Shown: piece after piece, positions 41,817 through 51,298 of the stretch | Numbering within the stretch: position 1 is the stretch's first letter | Layout: every line of letters begins with the position of its first letter | From: Amycolatopsis sp. NBC_01480 | GTDB taxonomy: Bacteria; Actinomycetota; Actinomycetes; Mycobacteriales; Pseudonocardiaceae | Reading direction: 5' to 3' | Assembly: GCF_036227205.1 (NCBI RefSeq) | Contig: NZ_CP109442.1 | Coordinates: forward strand, 5,704,001 to 5,768,000 | DNA: 64,000 nt | Program-made: the position numbers and the translations under genes | Notes under the pieces: model-generated | Seen by the model: the letters and a program-made list of their open reading frames with translations, nothing else | Databases searched by the model: none | Told to the model about the DNA's origin: nothing

Positions 41817-42075
41817 GCAACGCCTGCCCGGCGGACCGCTGACTTCCCTGTCCGCCGGCCGCGCGGACGGCATATGCCTGTCTCGCTTGTGTTTAGCATG
41901 CGATTTAGACTCCGGTGCATTTCGAGGTGGTCAGGAAGTGCGACGACCCCGTGCCTGGAGGTAGTCGAAAAGGCGCCCGCTGGGCGCGTCATGGACTTGA
42001 TCCATGTGTGCGGTCCGCGTACAGGGATGCACTGGCCTTCCCGATCCCCACCTGACGCGATCACGCCGCGCCTTC

Positions 42076-42630
42076 TCACTCAACGCTCATCACGACGGTC
42101 TCGGCGAGGAGGTCTCGGAGCAGTGCTTCACCCTGAGGCCAGGGACCGAAGCCGGCCTCGGGGTTGACGTGGTCGGCGTCGCCGAGGTCGACGAACCGTG
42201 CACCCCACTGTTCGGCCAGCCGGCGGGACCAGCCGATCGCTGCCCAGGGGTCGGTGCTGCTGGCCGTGAGGACAGCCGGGAACGGCAGCGGGTTCGCCGC
42301 GGACGGACCGAAACCGGCGATCGGCGCGCCGTGGGTTGCCGAGTAGTCGATATCGGGCGGTGCCACCAATAGCGCCGCCCGGACCTGATCGGCGTGTCGG
42401 TGAGCCCAATGGGCGACGGTGTGACAGCCGAGGCTGTGGGCGACCAGCACGATCGGCCCTGTCGTCCGCTGGACGGTGTCGTGCAGTTCGGCGACCCACT
42501 CATCCCGCTCCGGTCGTTCCCAGTGCCGGTGCTCGACCCGGACGGCGCCGCGCAGGTCCCGGTGCCAGTGGGACTGCCAGTGACCACGCCCGGAACCACC
42601 CAAGCCCGGCACGATGATCAAGTTCTCCAC
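42076..42630 (-). CDS. RBBP9/YdeN-family serine hydrolase
   Basis: 184 residues from GTG at 42630; the start is uncertain because the best GGAGG lies 16 bases upstream. The fold is an abbreviated alpha/beta hydrolase of the RBBP9 family: LIIVPGLGGSGRGHWQSHWH (nucleotide-free oxyanion loop), IVLVAHSLGCHTVAHWAHRH with nucleophile Ser, ASSTDPWAAIGWSRRLAEQW with the Asp, DADHVNPEAGFGPWPQGEAL with the His. Members are small serine esterases with unknown natural substrates. It precedes a LysR gene on the same strand (LysR lies upstream), but 132 bp separates them. Confidence 0.88.
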   Translation of the reverse strand: MENLIIVPGLGGSGRGHWQSHWHRDLRGAVRVEHRHWERPERDEWVAELHDTVQRTTGPIVLVAHSLGCHTVAHWAHRHADQVRAALLVAPPDIDYSATHGAPIAGFGPSAANPLPFPAVLTASSTDPWAAIGWSRRLAEQWGARFVDLGDADHVNPEAGFGPWPQGEALLRDLLAETVVMSVE

Positions 42631-42762
42631 GGCGGAGACGATAGCGCCTCCGACCGTATCCGAACCGGTCAGGCCGGGGCGTCCGCCAGCTGGGCGCGGG
42701 GGCGTCGACGTACAGCGGAGGGCGCTGCCCATGCGTGCAAGTCATGCCCCAGCCGCAGGGCG

Positions 42763-43650
42763 TCACGTGGCTGGGTCGGTCGGCGACTTCGTTGCGAAGA
42801 CGTCGGCCACCGTGGCCACGATCGCGCGAACCTGCGGTTGCCGTGCCAGCCAGGTGGGCAGGGCGAATCCGGGGTCGGAAAGCGGCGCCCATGGCCAGCC
42901 GGGAAGCAGCCGTTCCGCACTCGGGCGGGTCAGCAGCGCGGCGACGGCGTCGCTCGCGGTGACGCAGGCGAGTGCGTTCTCGGTGAACCAGGCGAACACC
43001 CAATCAGGGCGCACTTCGAGTGCCTCCGCCGCGCTCAGGACCCGGTCGTGCTCGGCGGTCACCTGGTCACGGCTGTGCGCGAGGACCCGCACCCCGTCCA
43101 GGTCGGCGAGCGGGCAACGAGTCCGGCCGGCCAACGGGTGGTCAGGCCGGATCGCGACGCCGAACGGCTGCTCGTAGAGCAATCGCGCCGTGAACGGCGG
43201 TGCCGGACGTTGGTGGGTGAGGGCGAGGTCAAGGTGGCCTTCCCGCAACATGCGCACCTGGTCGGCGCTGCTGGCGTCGGTGAAGGAGACCGCCGCTTCG
43301 GGGACGCGGTCGCGGAGCGTGCGCAGCACCTGCTCGAGCCACGCCACGGGCGCGCCCGGCGGCAGCCCGACGCGGACGATCTCCTTGGCCGGGCCGGCCG
43401 ACCGGACGACCTCCCGGGTCGCGTCGGCCAGCCGTAGCACGAGCCGGGCGTGTTCGTGCAGAGCCAGGGCCGCCGGCGTCGGACTGACGCCGGCGGGCAC
43501 GCGGTCGAACAGGGGAGCGTGCACGAAGCGTTCGAGCTGACGAAGCTGGCGGGTCAGCGCCGGCTGCGAGATGCGCAGGTGTTCGGCCGCACGCGAGATC
43601 GAGCGGTGCTCGAAGATCGCGACGAAGTACCGCAGCTGCCGCAGCTCCAT
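42763..43650 (-). CDS. LysR-type transcriptional regulator
   Basis: 295 residues; ATG at 43650 begins MELRQLRYFVAIFEHRSISR, the usual LysR start, with AAEHLRISQPALTRQLRQLE as the recognition helix. A PBP-like effector domain follows (IVRVGLPPGAPVAWLEQVLR, VSFTDASSADQVRMLREGHL, DLALTHQRPAPPFTARLLYE). It is divergent from the FAD oxidoreductase-MFS pair, 100 bp away, its probable target. Complete, in contrast to the damaged LysR at 29.1 kb. Confidence 0.93.
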   Translation of the reverse strand: MELRQLRYFVAIFEHRSISRAAEHLRISQPALTRQLRQLERFVHAPLFDRVPAGVSPTPAALALHEHARLVLRLADATREVVRSAGPAKEIVRVGLPPGAPVAWLEQVLRTLRDRVPEAAVSFTDASSADQVRMLREGHLDLALTHQRPAPPFTARLLYEQPFGVAIRPDHPLAGRTRCPLADLDGVRVLAHSRDQVTAEHDRVLSAAEALEVRPDWVFAWFTENALACVTASDAVAALLTRPSAERLLPGWPWAPLSDPGFALPTWLARQPQVRAIVATVADVFATKSPTDPAT

Positions 43651-43750
43651 GGGTGGCCATACCTTTGCGTTATACCCTGCCTGCCCGAATGATATTGGCG
43701 CCGTCCCCACCGCGCATCGTGTACTGGCTGGACACGAGGAAGGGCAGGCG

Positions 43751-44995
43751 ATGAGCAAGTCGTACGACGTCGTTGTCGTCGGGGGCGGCGCGGGCGGTAT
43801 CGGGGCGGCGGTGGGCGCCGCACGGACCGGGGCCAGGGCGCTCCTGGTGGAGCAGTACCCGTTTCTGGGCGGGGCGGCCACGACCAGCTCGGTGCTGACC
43901 TACTGCGGGTTCTTCGATCAGCGAGGCGAGCGCGTGGTCGCCGGGGTGGGCGAGCAGGTGCTCCGGCAGCTGCGAGGCCTCGGCGCGTACGAGGAAAAGA
44001 CCATGGGCTGGACCGGCAACCGCATCGTTCTGCTCGACACCGAGGCGACCAAGCTGGCGTGCGACACCGTCACCGCCGCGGCCGGGGTCGACGTGCTCCT
44101 GCACACCACACTCATCGGCGCGCGTCGTGAAGACGGCAGGGTGGCCGAAGTCGAGCTGCACCATCGGGGTGGCCGCGAGAAGGTGACCGCGCCGGCCTTC
44201 GTCGACGCGAGCGGCGACGGCGCGCTCCTGGCGGCGGCGGACGCCGGTGTACGGGTGGAGCCGGTCGAGCGCCGGCAGACCAGCACGCTGGTCTGCCGCT
44301 TTGGCGGTGTCGGCCGGGACGCGGACCTTTCGCGCGAGGGTCTGCGGGCCGCGATCGCCGCCTACCACCAGAACACCGGCGTGGAGCTGGCCAGGGACTA
44401 CGGCATCGCGGTGCACCTGCCGCTCACCGGCGAAGTCATCGCCCTGCTGGTCGATGCGCAGGTCGATGTGCTCGACGCGGCCGCGCTCAGCCGGGACGAG
44501 GCCGGCGCGCGCCGCCAGGCGTGGCTCTACCTGGACGCGCTGCGCAAGCACCTGCCCGGCTGGTCCGGCGCGTACCTGATCGAGACCGGACCCCAGATGG
44601 GCATCCGGGAAAGCCGGCACCTCGCCGGCCGGGACACGCTCACCGGTTCCGACGTACTCGGTGCGCGCAAGCGGCCCGAGGTTTCGATCGCCCGGTGTGG
44701 CTGGCCGATCGAGGACCACGCGGGTCCCGGCGTCACCCGCTACACCGAGCTGGCCGGGCGCGGCTGGTACGACGTGCCCTACGACACGATCTGCTCGGCC
44801 GGCACCGGCAACGTGTGGGGTGTAGGCCGTCTGACCAGTGCCGACGCTCAGGCCTACGCTTCCGTGCGCGTGATGGGTACGGCCTTCGCCACCGGGCATG
44901 CCGCCGGCGTCGCGGGCGCGCAGTACGCCGGCGGGACGCCGCACGACGTGGGCGCCGTCCGCGCGGAACTTCTCCGCCAGGACGCGATCGTCTGA
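43751..44995 (+). CDS. FAD-dependent oxidoreductase
   Basis: 414 residues; ATG behind GAGGAAGGGCAGGCG. FAD_oxidored-type (PF12831-like) flavoprotein: YDVVVVGGGAGGIGAAVGAA (GxGxxG), ARALLVEQYPFLGGAATTSS, APAFVDASGDGALLAAADAG (the DASGDG motif), GPQMGIRESRHLAGRDTLTG with the conserved IRESR, and VMGTAFATGHAAGVAGAQYA. Enzymes of this group oxidise or reduce small hydroxy or unsaturated acids, but most are uncharacterised. It is followed 29 bp on by an MFS transporter and faces a LysR gene, so the three form an uptake-and-oxidation module. Confidence 0.88.
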   Translation: MSKSYDVVVVGGGAGGIGAAVGAARTGARALLVEQYPFLGGAATTSSVLTYCGFFDQRGERVVAGVGEQVLRQLRGLGAYEEKTMGWTGNRIVLLDTEATKLACDTVTAAAGVDVLLHTTLIGARREDGRVAEVELHHRGGREKVTAPAFVDASGDGALLAAADAGVRVEPVERRQTSTLVCRFGGVGRDADLSREGLRAAIAAYHQNTGVELARDYGIAVHLPLTGEVIALLVDAQVDVLDAAALSRDEAGARRQAWLYLDALRKHLPGWSGAYLIETGPQMGIRESRHLAGRDTLTGSDVLGARKRPEVSIARCGWPIEDHAGPGVTRYTELAGRGWYDVPYDTICSAGTGNVWGVGRLTSADAQAYASVRVMGTAFATGHAAGVAGAQYAGGTPHDVGAVRAELLRQDAIV

Positions 44996-45024
44996 CCACA
45001 TTCTTCGCGATTGGAGACTCGACG

Positions 45025-46290
45025 ATGAGTTCCGCAGCACCCTCTCCCTACCGCTGGGTCGTCCTGCTGTTGTGCTGGGCGAGCTTCACGATGACCTCGG
45101 TGGACCGTTCGACCTGGGGGCCGGCCTCCGCCGCGGTGAGTGACTCCCTGCACGTCCCCTTGGCGGCGCTCGGCATCTTCGCGACCTGCTACTACATCGG
45201 CTATGTCGTGTCGAACGCGGCGGGTGGGTTCCTGACCGACTGGCTCGGCAGCCGCGTAGTGCTCGGTACGAGCCTGCTGGCGGCAGGCTCGCTGATGATC
45301 GTGTTCGGCTCGACCACCTCGATCCCGCTCGGGCTGACCGTGCAGGGTCTGGTCGGTCTCTTCGCCGGAGTGGAGTTCTCCGCCGGGATGAAACTCATCA
45401 CGATCTGGCTCCCGGAAAGCGAACTCGGCCGGGCGAGCGGGATCTTCATGACGGCGACCTCGCTGGGCACCGTCATCGCCAACGCTGTCGTGCCGACCCT
45501 GATCGAGCACGCGGACTGGCACGCCTCCTACCACCTGTTCGGGGGAGTGACGGTGGTTCTGGCTCTTCTGTGCGCGGTCTTCCTGCGCGACGGCGCAGCC
45601 CGGGCCGACAGCGCCGGGCGTGCGCTGCCCGACATCCGGCCGCTGCTGCACAACCGGAATCTGCTGTTGCTCGGTCTGGCCGGCTTCGGTGGCCTTTGGG
45701 GTACCTACGGCTTCGTCACGTGGTCCAACACCCTGATGATCAAGGGCAGCCACATCTCCCCGGTCGACGCCGGAATCGTCGTGGTGATCTTCTCCGCCGT
45801 CGCCGTCGCCGTCGGCGTGAAGCCGGTGGTCGGGTGGCTCACCGACGGGCTCGGCTTCGGGATGCGGCTGCCGATCATGGTGATCTTGGTGCTGTTCACC
45901 GCCACACTGCTGGTGTTCGGGGCATTGCGCAGCTACACCGCCTTCCTGGTGGTCGCGCCCGTCCTCGGGATCACGGCTTACGCCTACAGCCCGCTCACCG
46001 CGGCGATGATCCCGAAACCCGCCGGCGGCCGGCTCACCGGCTCGGCGGCGGGAACGGTCAACGCGATCTGGCAACTGGGGAGTGTCCTGGTGCCCGCCGC
46101 GGTCGGCCCGGTCTTCCACGCTTCGGGCTCCTTCCACGCCGCGTTCGCGGTGCTGGCGATCGGTCCGCTGCTGGGCGCCCTCGCCGTCCTCGGCGTGCGG
46201 GATGACCGTCCACAAAGGTCCTCCGCGGTGGACGTTCCCGACCGCGGTCTTCGTGCGGGGGCCTCGTCGGCCGGCGGGCCCACCGCTTGA
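45025..46290 (+). CDS. MFS transporter (ACS-like organic-anion symporter)
   Basis: 421 residues from ATG behind TTGGAGACTCGACG. About twelve hydrophobic segments; the first is WVVLLLCWASFTMTSVDRST with a charged D in the loop as in anion:cation symporters, the inter-TM2/3 motif is GGFLTDWLGSRVVLGTSLLA, and the second half opens with LLLLGLAGFGGLWGTYGFVT. The ACS-type family brings in sugar acids, tartrate, phthalate and similar compounds. The C-terminal 35 residues after VLGVRDDRP are polar and poorly conserved. Probably co-transcribed with the FAD oxidoreductase, whose substrate it may import. Confidence 0.88.
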   Translation: MSSAAPSPYRWVVLLLCWASFTMTSVDRSTWGPASAAVSDSLHVPLAALGIFATCYYIGYVVSNAAGGFLTDWLGSRVVLGTSLLAAGSLMIVFGSTTSIPLGLTVQGLVGLFAGVEFSAGMKLITIWLPESELGRASGIFMTATSLGTVIANAVVPTLIEHADWHASYHLFGGVTVVLALLCAVFLRDGAARADSAGRALPDIRPLLHNRNLLLLGLAGFGGLWGTYGFVTWSNTLMIKGSHISPVDAGIVVVIFSAVAVAVGVKPVVGWLTDGLGFGMRLPIMVILVLFTATLLVFGALRSYTAFLVVAPVLGITAYAYSPLTAAMIPKPAGGRLTGSAAGTVNAIWQLGSVLVPAAVGPVFHASGSFHAAFAVLAIGPLLGALAVLGVRDDRPQRSSAVDVPDRGLRAGASSAGGPTA

Positions 46291-46393
46291 CGACTCGCCG
46301 GTCATCGACGCCACCGTCGCCGACAGCCGCGTCGCGCTCAGCAAGCACTGGATCGCCGAGGGGAGAACGTCTGTGCAGGGTCACCGGGAGCTG

Positions 46394-47386
46394 TCACCGG
46401 CGGTGGTAAAGGCCGTTGGCTTCCCCGTGCAGGCGGCACAGGCCGAGCAGCGCGTCGATGTTCGGCGAGGGCACGCCCAGCGCGGCGCCGATCTCGCGGA
46501 CGGAGGTGAGCAAGGCGTCGAGTTCGATGGGCCGTCCGGCCTCGGCGTCCTGCAGCATCGAGGGCTTGAACGAGCCGAGGCGGGCGGTCGATTCGAGCCG
46601 TTCGTCGGCGGACTGGTCGATCCCCAGTCCGATGGCGCGGCCGATCGCATTCGCTTCGGTCACGCACCGGGCGACAAAATCGCGGGCGAGGGGGTCACCG
46701 AGGATGCGGTCCACCGGCATCCGCGTCAGGACCGAAGCCGGGTTGAGGGACACGTTGCCGTACAGCTTGAACCAGATGTCCCGGCGGATGTCCGGGCTGA
46801 CCTCGACGTCGAACCCTGCCTCGCGGAGATCGGACCGGAGTGCGCCTGCGTGGGCCGCCCGGGAAGCCGGATCCGCGGCTCCGATGACGATGCGGTTGCC
46901 CGAGGTCCGCACGATTTCTCCCGGCGCCGGCGTGAACCCGCTGAGGTGGATCGCGGCCCCGATGACCCGTCGCGCGGGAAACGCCGAGGCGAGCCGGCCG
47001 CCCGGATCGACCGAGTGCAGCCGGTGATCGCGCATGCGGCCGCCGAACCCGTCGAAGAACCACCACGGCACCCCGTTCATCGCGGTCACGATCGACCTGT
47101 GCGCCGGCAACCCCGCCGCGAGGTCGTCGGCGATCGCGGGCAACGCGGTGGTCTTGACCGCGACGACGACACAATCGGCCGGGGGCAGGTCCGTGAGCCG
47201 TTCGGCGACCTCGATCGGTTGCCACGCGATCGGCGCCCCGCGGTTCTCGCGCAGGCCGATCCCGCGCTCACGGATCGCGGCCAGGGTGTCGTTGCGCGCC
47301 ACTCCGCTCACGGTGGCGCCCGCCCGCGCCAGGCGGGCCGCGATCTGCCCGCCGATCGCCCCGAGCCCGTAGATGCAGTACCGCAT
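46394..47386 (-). CDS. Ketopantoate-reductase-like (ApbA/PanE family) oxidoreductase
   Basis: 330 residues from ATG at 47386 behind GGAAAGGAGAGC. MRYCIYGLGAIGGQIAARLA is the Rossmann GxGAxG; CVVVAVKTTALPAIADDLAA the NADPH-side VK(T)xx motif; MNGVPWWFFDG the N-G/P loop; WFKLYGNVSLNPASVLTRMP holds the catalytic Lys and the family's N-x-x-x-NP, and the C-domain continues to IELDALLTSVREIGAALGVP. True PanE is usually a housekeeping gene elsewhere; the accessory setting, beside LysR, a transporter and an acid-sugar-dehydratase-like gene, suggests a different 2-keto acid substrate. Divergent from the LysR gene. Confidence 0.9.
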   Translation of the reverse strand: MRYCIYGLGAIGGQIAARLARAGATVSGVARNDTLAAIRERGIGLRENRGAPIAWQPIEVAERLTDLPPADCVVVAVKTTALPAIADDLAAGLPAHRSIVTAMNGVPWWFFDGFGGRMRDHRLHSVDPGGRLASAFPARRVIGAAIHLSGFTPAPGEIVRTSGNRIVIGAADPASRAAHAGALRSDLREAGFDVEVSPDIRRDIWFKLYGNVSLNPASVLTRMPVDRILGDPLARDFVARCVTEANAIGRAIGLGIDQSADERLESTARLGSFKPSMLQDAEAGRPIELDALLTSVREIGAALGVPSPNIDALLGLCRLHGEANGLYHRR

Positions 47387-47559
47387 GCTCTCCTTTCCCA
47401 GCCCGTCGGCGGCGCACTTTCCGGCCACAGCCTTTTCCGAAGGCTAGGGGCAGCCGGTGGTGGGTCACCAACAACGGCCCGTTGTGAGAGCGCGCAACCC
47501 ATTGTCGACCCGGTACGGCGTGCAGTGCCGTCACCGGACTCGCACGCCCGGGAGGGACG

Positions 47560-48540
47560 ATGGCTGTGACCGAGCACAAAGGATCTCTCCGTGTTCCCCG
47601 TGACCTCGACACCCGTCTGGTCCGCACGTTCACGATGGTCGCCCGCGAGATGAGCTTCACGAAAGCCGCCGGTGTGCTCGGCCTGACCCAACAGGGCGTC
47701 AGCAGCCACATCCGGCGCCTGGAAGAGCTGGTCGGCCGTCCGCTGTTCGAGCGCAACCGGTCGCTCGTTCGGCTCACCGAGCAGGGAACGTCGCTGCTCG
47801 CCCACGCCCGGGCGCTGGTGGCCGCGACGGACGACTTCTTCGGCTACTCCGACGCCGGAGCCTCGCACGTCCGGGTCGCCGAGATCCAGGGCAGGCGGAT
47901 GATGCAGGACTGCTGGCCGGTATTCCGGCGGCAGCACCCCGAGTCGCAGGTGGACTTCTACGACATGCTGAGCTCGGAGCAGGTCAAAGCGGTGCAGGAC
48001 GGCCGTCTCGACGTGGGCATGGGCCGGCTGGCCGAAATCAACCCCGCGCTCGGTTCGGCTCCACTGCGGCTGGATCCCGTGCTGGCGCGCGACGTCCGGG
48101 ACCCGGGTCCGCTCGCCTTGCGCACCAGCCGGCTGGGGGTCACCGGCATCTCCGGTGGCAGGGTCCACAGCTGGATCAGGTTCTGCGACGAACTGGCCGC
48201 CGCCTACGACGTGGAATTCGAGAAGATCCCGCACGACAACACGATGGTCGAAGCCATCGGCCGTGGCCAGATGGCCGGTGAGATCCCGCCGATCCTGGCC
48301 ATGGCGGGAACGCGCGACAGGCCTGGTGCCGAATACTTCCATTTCGAGACGTTGACGGACGTTCAGCCGTACTTCCCGTGGCGGATCTTCTGGCGGAAGA
48401 ACGAATCGAGGCGCGAGGTGCACGGGTTCGTCGCGGCCGCGAGGCAGGTCGCGCGTGAGCAGAAATGGCTGCGACTGCTACCGCGCGACGTGGAAACCTG
48501 GATACCGCCGGACGGCGAAGAGCATTTGACATCAGCCTGA
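47560..48540 (+). CDS. LysR-type transcriptional regulator
   Basis: 326 residues; ATG behind GGGAGGGACG. DLDTRLVRTFTMVAREMSFT and KAAGVLGLTQQGVSSHIRRL form the winged helix; the effector domain follows (HVRVAEIQGRRMMQDCWPVF, VDFYDMLSSEQVKAVQDGRL, DVGMGRLAEINPALGSAPLR). It faces the ketopantoate-reductase-like gene across 173 bp and is followed on the same strand by transporter, dehydratase-like and alcohol dehydrogenase genes. It is probably the regulator of one or both sides. Confidence 0.92.
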   Translation: MAVTEHKGSLRVPRDLDTRLVRTFTMVAREMSFTKAAGVLGLTQQGVSSHIRRLEELVGRPLFERNRSLVRLTEQGTSLLAHARALVAATDDFFGYSDAGASHVRVAEIQGRRMMQDCWPVFRRQHPESQVDFYDMLSSEQVKAVQDGRLDVGMGRLAEINPALGSAPLRLDPVLARDVRDPGPLALRTSRLGVTGISGGRVHSWIRFCDELAAAYDVEFEKIPHDNTMVEAIGRGQMAGEIPPILAMAGTRDRPGAEYFHFETLTDVQPYFPWRIFWRKNESRREVHGFVAAARQVAREQKWLRLLPRDVETWIPPDGEEHLTSA

Positions 48541-48584
48541 ATGGTGCTCGCCAGACGCTGGTTCGGCGTCACAAAAAGTCGTTG

Positions 48585-48597
48585 TCACGTTACGTGA
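48585..48597. promoter_or_regulatory. Short palindrome before the MHS transporter gene
   Basis: TCACGTTACGTGA (arms TCACG/CGTGA around TTA) lies in the 146-bp gap between the LysR gene and the transporter. A looser TGTGACATCACTCGTGA follows at 48614-48631. Possible operator for the transporter-dehydratase-dehydrogenase genes; no cognate regulator can be named. Confidence 0.4.
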
Positions 48598-48686
48598 ATC
48601 TGTTGTGTGACATCACTCGTGAAGGCCGGGTAGCCTGGCTGGACCGGCGACGATGCCGGTCATCATCCGGAAGATTCGAGAACGCG

Positions 48687-50036
48687 ATGACCAAACCTCA
48701 AAGCGCTTCCGTGACCAGGGACGTGCCGGCCGCCTTCGATGGAAAAGGATATCGGCGCGTATTGATCTCGAGCTTCATCGGCTCGACCGTGGAGTTCTAT
48801 GATTTCCTGCTTTACGGCACGGCGGCGGCGCTCGTGTTCGGTCCGCTGTTCTTCCCTAGGCTCGGTTCGGCGGCGGCGCTGACGATTTCCTTCGCGACTT
48901 TCGCGGCGGGGTATCTCTCGAGGCCGCTCGGCGCGGTGGTGTTCGGACGGCTCGGCGACCGGATCGGCCGCAAGTCGACACTGGTGATCACGATGTCGAT
49001 CATGGGGGGAGCGTCGACGCTCATCGGGGTGCTGCCGACGGCGGCCCAGATCGGTGTCGCGGCACCGCTGCTCCTGCTTGCGCTGCGGATTCTGCAGGGG
49101 ATCGCGGTCGGCGGCGAATGGGGCGGAGCGGCCTTGATGGCGCTCGAGCACGCACCGGAAAAGGATCGTGGCTTCGCGGCGTCGGCGGCCAACATGGGGG
49201 CTCCCGCGGGCGGGCTGCTCGGCACTCTCGCGTTCGCCGCCGTCGCGTTGCTGCCGGCACCGCAGCTGATGGCGTGGGGCTGGCGGATCCCTTTTCTGCT
49301 CTCCGCGGTGCTCGTCGGTTTTGCGCTCTACGTCAGGGTCCGGGTTTCCGAGAGCCCCTTGTTCGTCGCGGCCCGGGAACGCGCCGAGAAGTCGGCGACC
49401 GGACAGCGGTCGCCCATCCTGGTCGTGTTTCGCCGTTACCCCGGGCACGTCGCGGTCGCGACGCTCGCCTCGCTCGCCACGTTCCTCTACGCGATCTTCA
49501 TGGCCACCTTCGGCGTGACGATCGCCCGGTCCGCGGGTCTTTCCGCGACCACGGTCCTGGCTTGCACGGCACTGGCCTCGTTCGTCCACGTCTTCGCCAT
49601 CGGCTTCTACGCGCGGCTGTCCGACCGGGTGGGGCGCAAGCGGGTACTGCTCACCGGATGCGTGCTCAGCTTCGTGTTCGCGTTCCCGCTGCTGATGCTG
49701 CTCAGCAGCGGCCGGCCGCTGCTGGTGCTGGCGGGTTACCTGCTCGGCAGCCCGATCATCCAAGGCTGCCTGCTGGGGCCGCTGGCGGCGTACATCTCTG
49801 AACGGTTCGCCACCGAGTCCCGCTACACCGGAGCGAGCGTCAGCTACCAGTTCGGCAGTTTCCTGGGCAGCTTCACGCCGATGGTGTGTGCGCTCCTGTG
49901 GAGTGCCGGCCAACGCAGTTTCGGCAACGCCGGCTGGACCCAGTTCACGTTCGTCGGGCTGTTCCTCGTGGGCGTGACAGCGGTGAGCGCGGCAGTGATC
50001 GCGTCGTCGCGGGAAACGCTCGGAAGCGCTCTCTGA
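48687..50036 (+). CDS. MFS transporter, metabolite:H+ symporter (MHS) type
   Basis: 449 residues from ATG at 48687. MHS-family signature at the N-terminus: SSFIGSTVEFYDFLLYGTAA, ALVFGPLFFPRLGSAAALTI; the loop 2-3 motif is GRLGDRIGRKSTLVITMSIM; and RILQGIAVGGEWGGAALMAL (RxxQGxxxGGEWG) follows in TM5, as in KgtP, ShiA and ProP relatives. Twelve hydrophobic segments are evident. This family imports carboxylates such as 2-oxoglutarate, citrate or shikimate with protons. Its stop is 10 bp before the next start, so it is co-transcribed with the dehydratase-like gene. Confidence 0.93.
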   Translation: MTKPQSASVTRDVPAAFDGKGYRRVLISSFIGSTVEFYDFLLYGTAAALVFGPLFFPRLGSAAALTISFATFAAGYLSRPLGAVVFGRLGDRIGRKSTLVITMSIMGGASTLIGVLPTAAQIGVAAPLLLLALRILQGIAVGGEWGGAALMALEHAPEKDRGFAASAANMGAPAGGLLGTLAFAAVALLPAPQLMAWGWRIPFLLSAVLVGFALYVRVRVSESPLFVAARERAEKSATGQRSPILVVFRRYPGHVAVATLASLATFLYAIFMATFGVTIARSAGLSATTVLACTALASFVHVFAIGFYARLSDRVGRKRVLLTGCVLSFVFAFPLLMLLSSGRPLLVLAGYLLGSPIIQGCLLGPLAAYISERFATESRYTGASVSYQFGSFLGSFTPMVCALLWSAGQRSFGNAGWTQFTFVGLFLVGVTAVSAAVIASSRETLGSAL

Positions 50037-50046
50037 AAAGGACGAA

Positions 50047-51243
50047 ATGAAGATCACCAGTGTCGACGTCATGGTCCTGCACCCCCGGGGCACGGGTAAC
50101 ACGTGGCGGCCCGTCGTCTGCCGGGTCAACACCGACCAGGGAATCCACGGGTACGGCGAAGCGGCGATGGCCTACGGGATCGGATCTTCCGGGGCGTTCG
50201 GCATGGTCAAGGATCTCGCGGGCCTGGTCATCGGCATGGACCCCCTGGCGAACGAGGTCATCTGGGACAAGCTCTACAAAGAGTCGTTCTGGGGCCAGAA
50301 CGGAGGTGTCACGGTCTTCGCCGGCATCAGCGCCATCGACGTGGCGCTCTGGGACATCAAGGGCAAGTACTTCGACGTGCCGGTGCACCAGCTCCTCGGC
50401 GGTAAGCGCCGGGACCGGCTGCGCAGCTACGCCAGCCAGCTGCAACTGGGCTGGGGCCAGGAGTTCGGCCGGGCCGGCCGGACCGCCGACTACGTCGACG
50501 CCTGCGACCGGGCCGCGGCCGAAGGCTACGACGCGGTGAAGATCGACTTCCTCACGTTCAGCCGGGAAGGGGTCCGCTTCCGGCCGGAACAAGGCACCCG
50601 GCTCCTCGGCCCCGCCACCCTCGACCTCGTCGAAGAACGGATCGCGGCCGCGCGCGAAACCCTGGGAGCCGGCCGCGACCTCATCGTCGAGGCGCACTCG
50701 TTCACCGACGTGGCCTCCGCGATCCAGATCGGCAAACGAGCGGAAAAGTACGGCATCTTCTACTACGAGGAGCCGACCACGCCACATCCCCGATTGCACA
50801 AGCGGGTGGCCGAGGCCGTCGACATCCCCCTGGCCAGCGGCGAACGCATCGTCGGGCGCTGGGACTACGCGCCCTACCTCGAAGAAGGGATCCTCGGCGT
50901 CATCCAGCCGGATCTCGGAACCTGTGGCGGGCTGACCGAGGCCAAGAAGATCTGCGACATGGCGGCCACCTACGACGTCGGCGTCCAGGCTCACGTCTGT
51001 GGCACGCCGTTGTCCACGGCGGCGGCGCTGCAGATCGAGTCGGTCCTGCCGAACTTCACCATCCACGAGCACCACGTCGCCAACCGCACGCCGTGGAACA
51101 AGGAGCTGTGCGTCCACGACTACCAGCCCGTCAACGGCTACATCTCGGTGCCCGACCTCCCGGGCATCGGCAACGAACTGTCCGATTTCGCGCTCGAGAC
51201 CGCGCACATCGAATCGGTGACCGAGTCCCGCGAGTGGCTGTAA
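50047..51243 (+). CDS. Enolase-superfamily dehydratase (mandelate racemase/acid sugar dehydratase type)
   Basis: 398 residues; ATG behind AAAAGGACGAA. N-terminal capping domain (MKITSVDVMVLHPRG, GQNGGVTVFAGISAIDVALW) and (beta/alpha)7-beta barrel (residues 130-360). Active-site residues visible: K165-x-D167 in DAVKIDF, metal ligands E215 (in IVEAHSF), E241/E242 (YYEEPTTP) and E266 (ASGERI), plus H217 in the D/E-x-H pair and H316 in VQAHVCGTP. A metal-ligand-x-His at the second strand end is seen in galactonate and mannonate dehydratases, which favours dehydration of an acid sugar over racemisation. It follows an MHS transporter and precedes an alcohol dehydrogenase. Confidence 0.88.
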   Translation: MKITSVDVMVLHPRGTGNTWRPVVCRVNTDQGIHGYGEAAMAYGIGSSGAFGMVKDLAGLVIGMDPLANEVIWDKLYKESFWGQNGGVTVFAGISAIDVALWDIKGKYFDVPVHQLLGGKRRDRLRSYASQLQLGWGQEFGRAGRTADYVDACDRAAAEGYDAVKIDFLTFSREGVRFRPEQGTRLLGPATLDLVEERIAAARETLGAGRDLIVEAHSFTDVASAIQIGKRAEKYGIFYYEEPTTPHPRLHKRVAEAVDIPLASGERIVGRWDYAPYLEEGILGVIQPDLGTCGGLTEAKKICDMAATYDVGVQAHVCGTPLSTAAALQIESVLPNFTIHEHHVANRTPWNKELCVHDYQPVNGYISVPDLPGIGNELSDFALETAHIESVTESREWL

Positions 51244-51298
51244 CGTCGAGGAGCAAACCCGTGAGCAGGCAAGCGTCGATCCATGGTGGAGACACGAA

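Noticed and set aside
42394..43437. Plus-strand frame opposite the RBBP9 hydrolase and LysR genes
   Set aside because: Antisense shadow; both minus-strand proteins have full family motifs.
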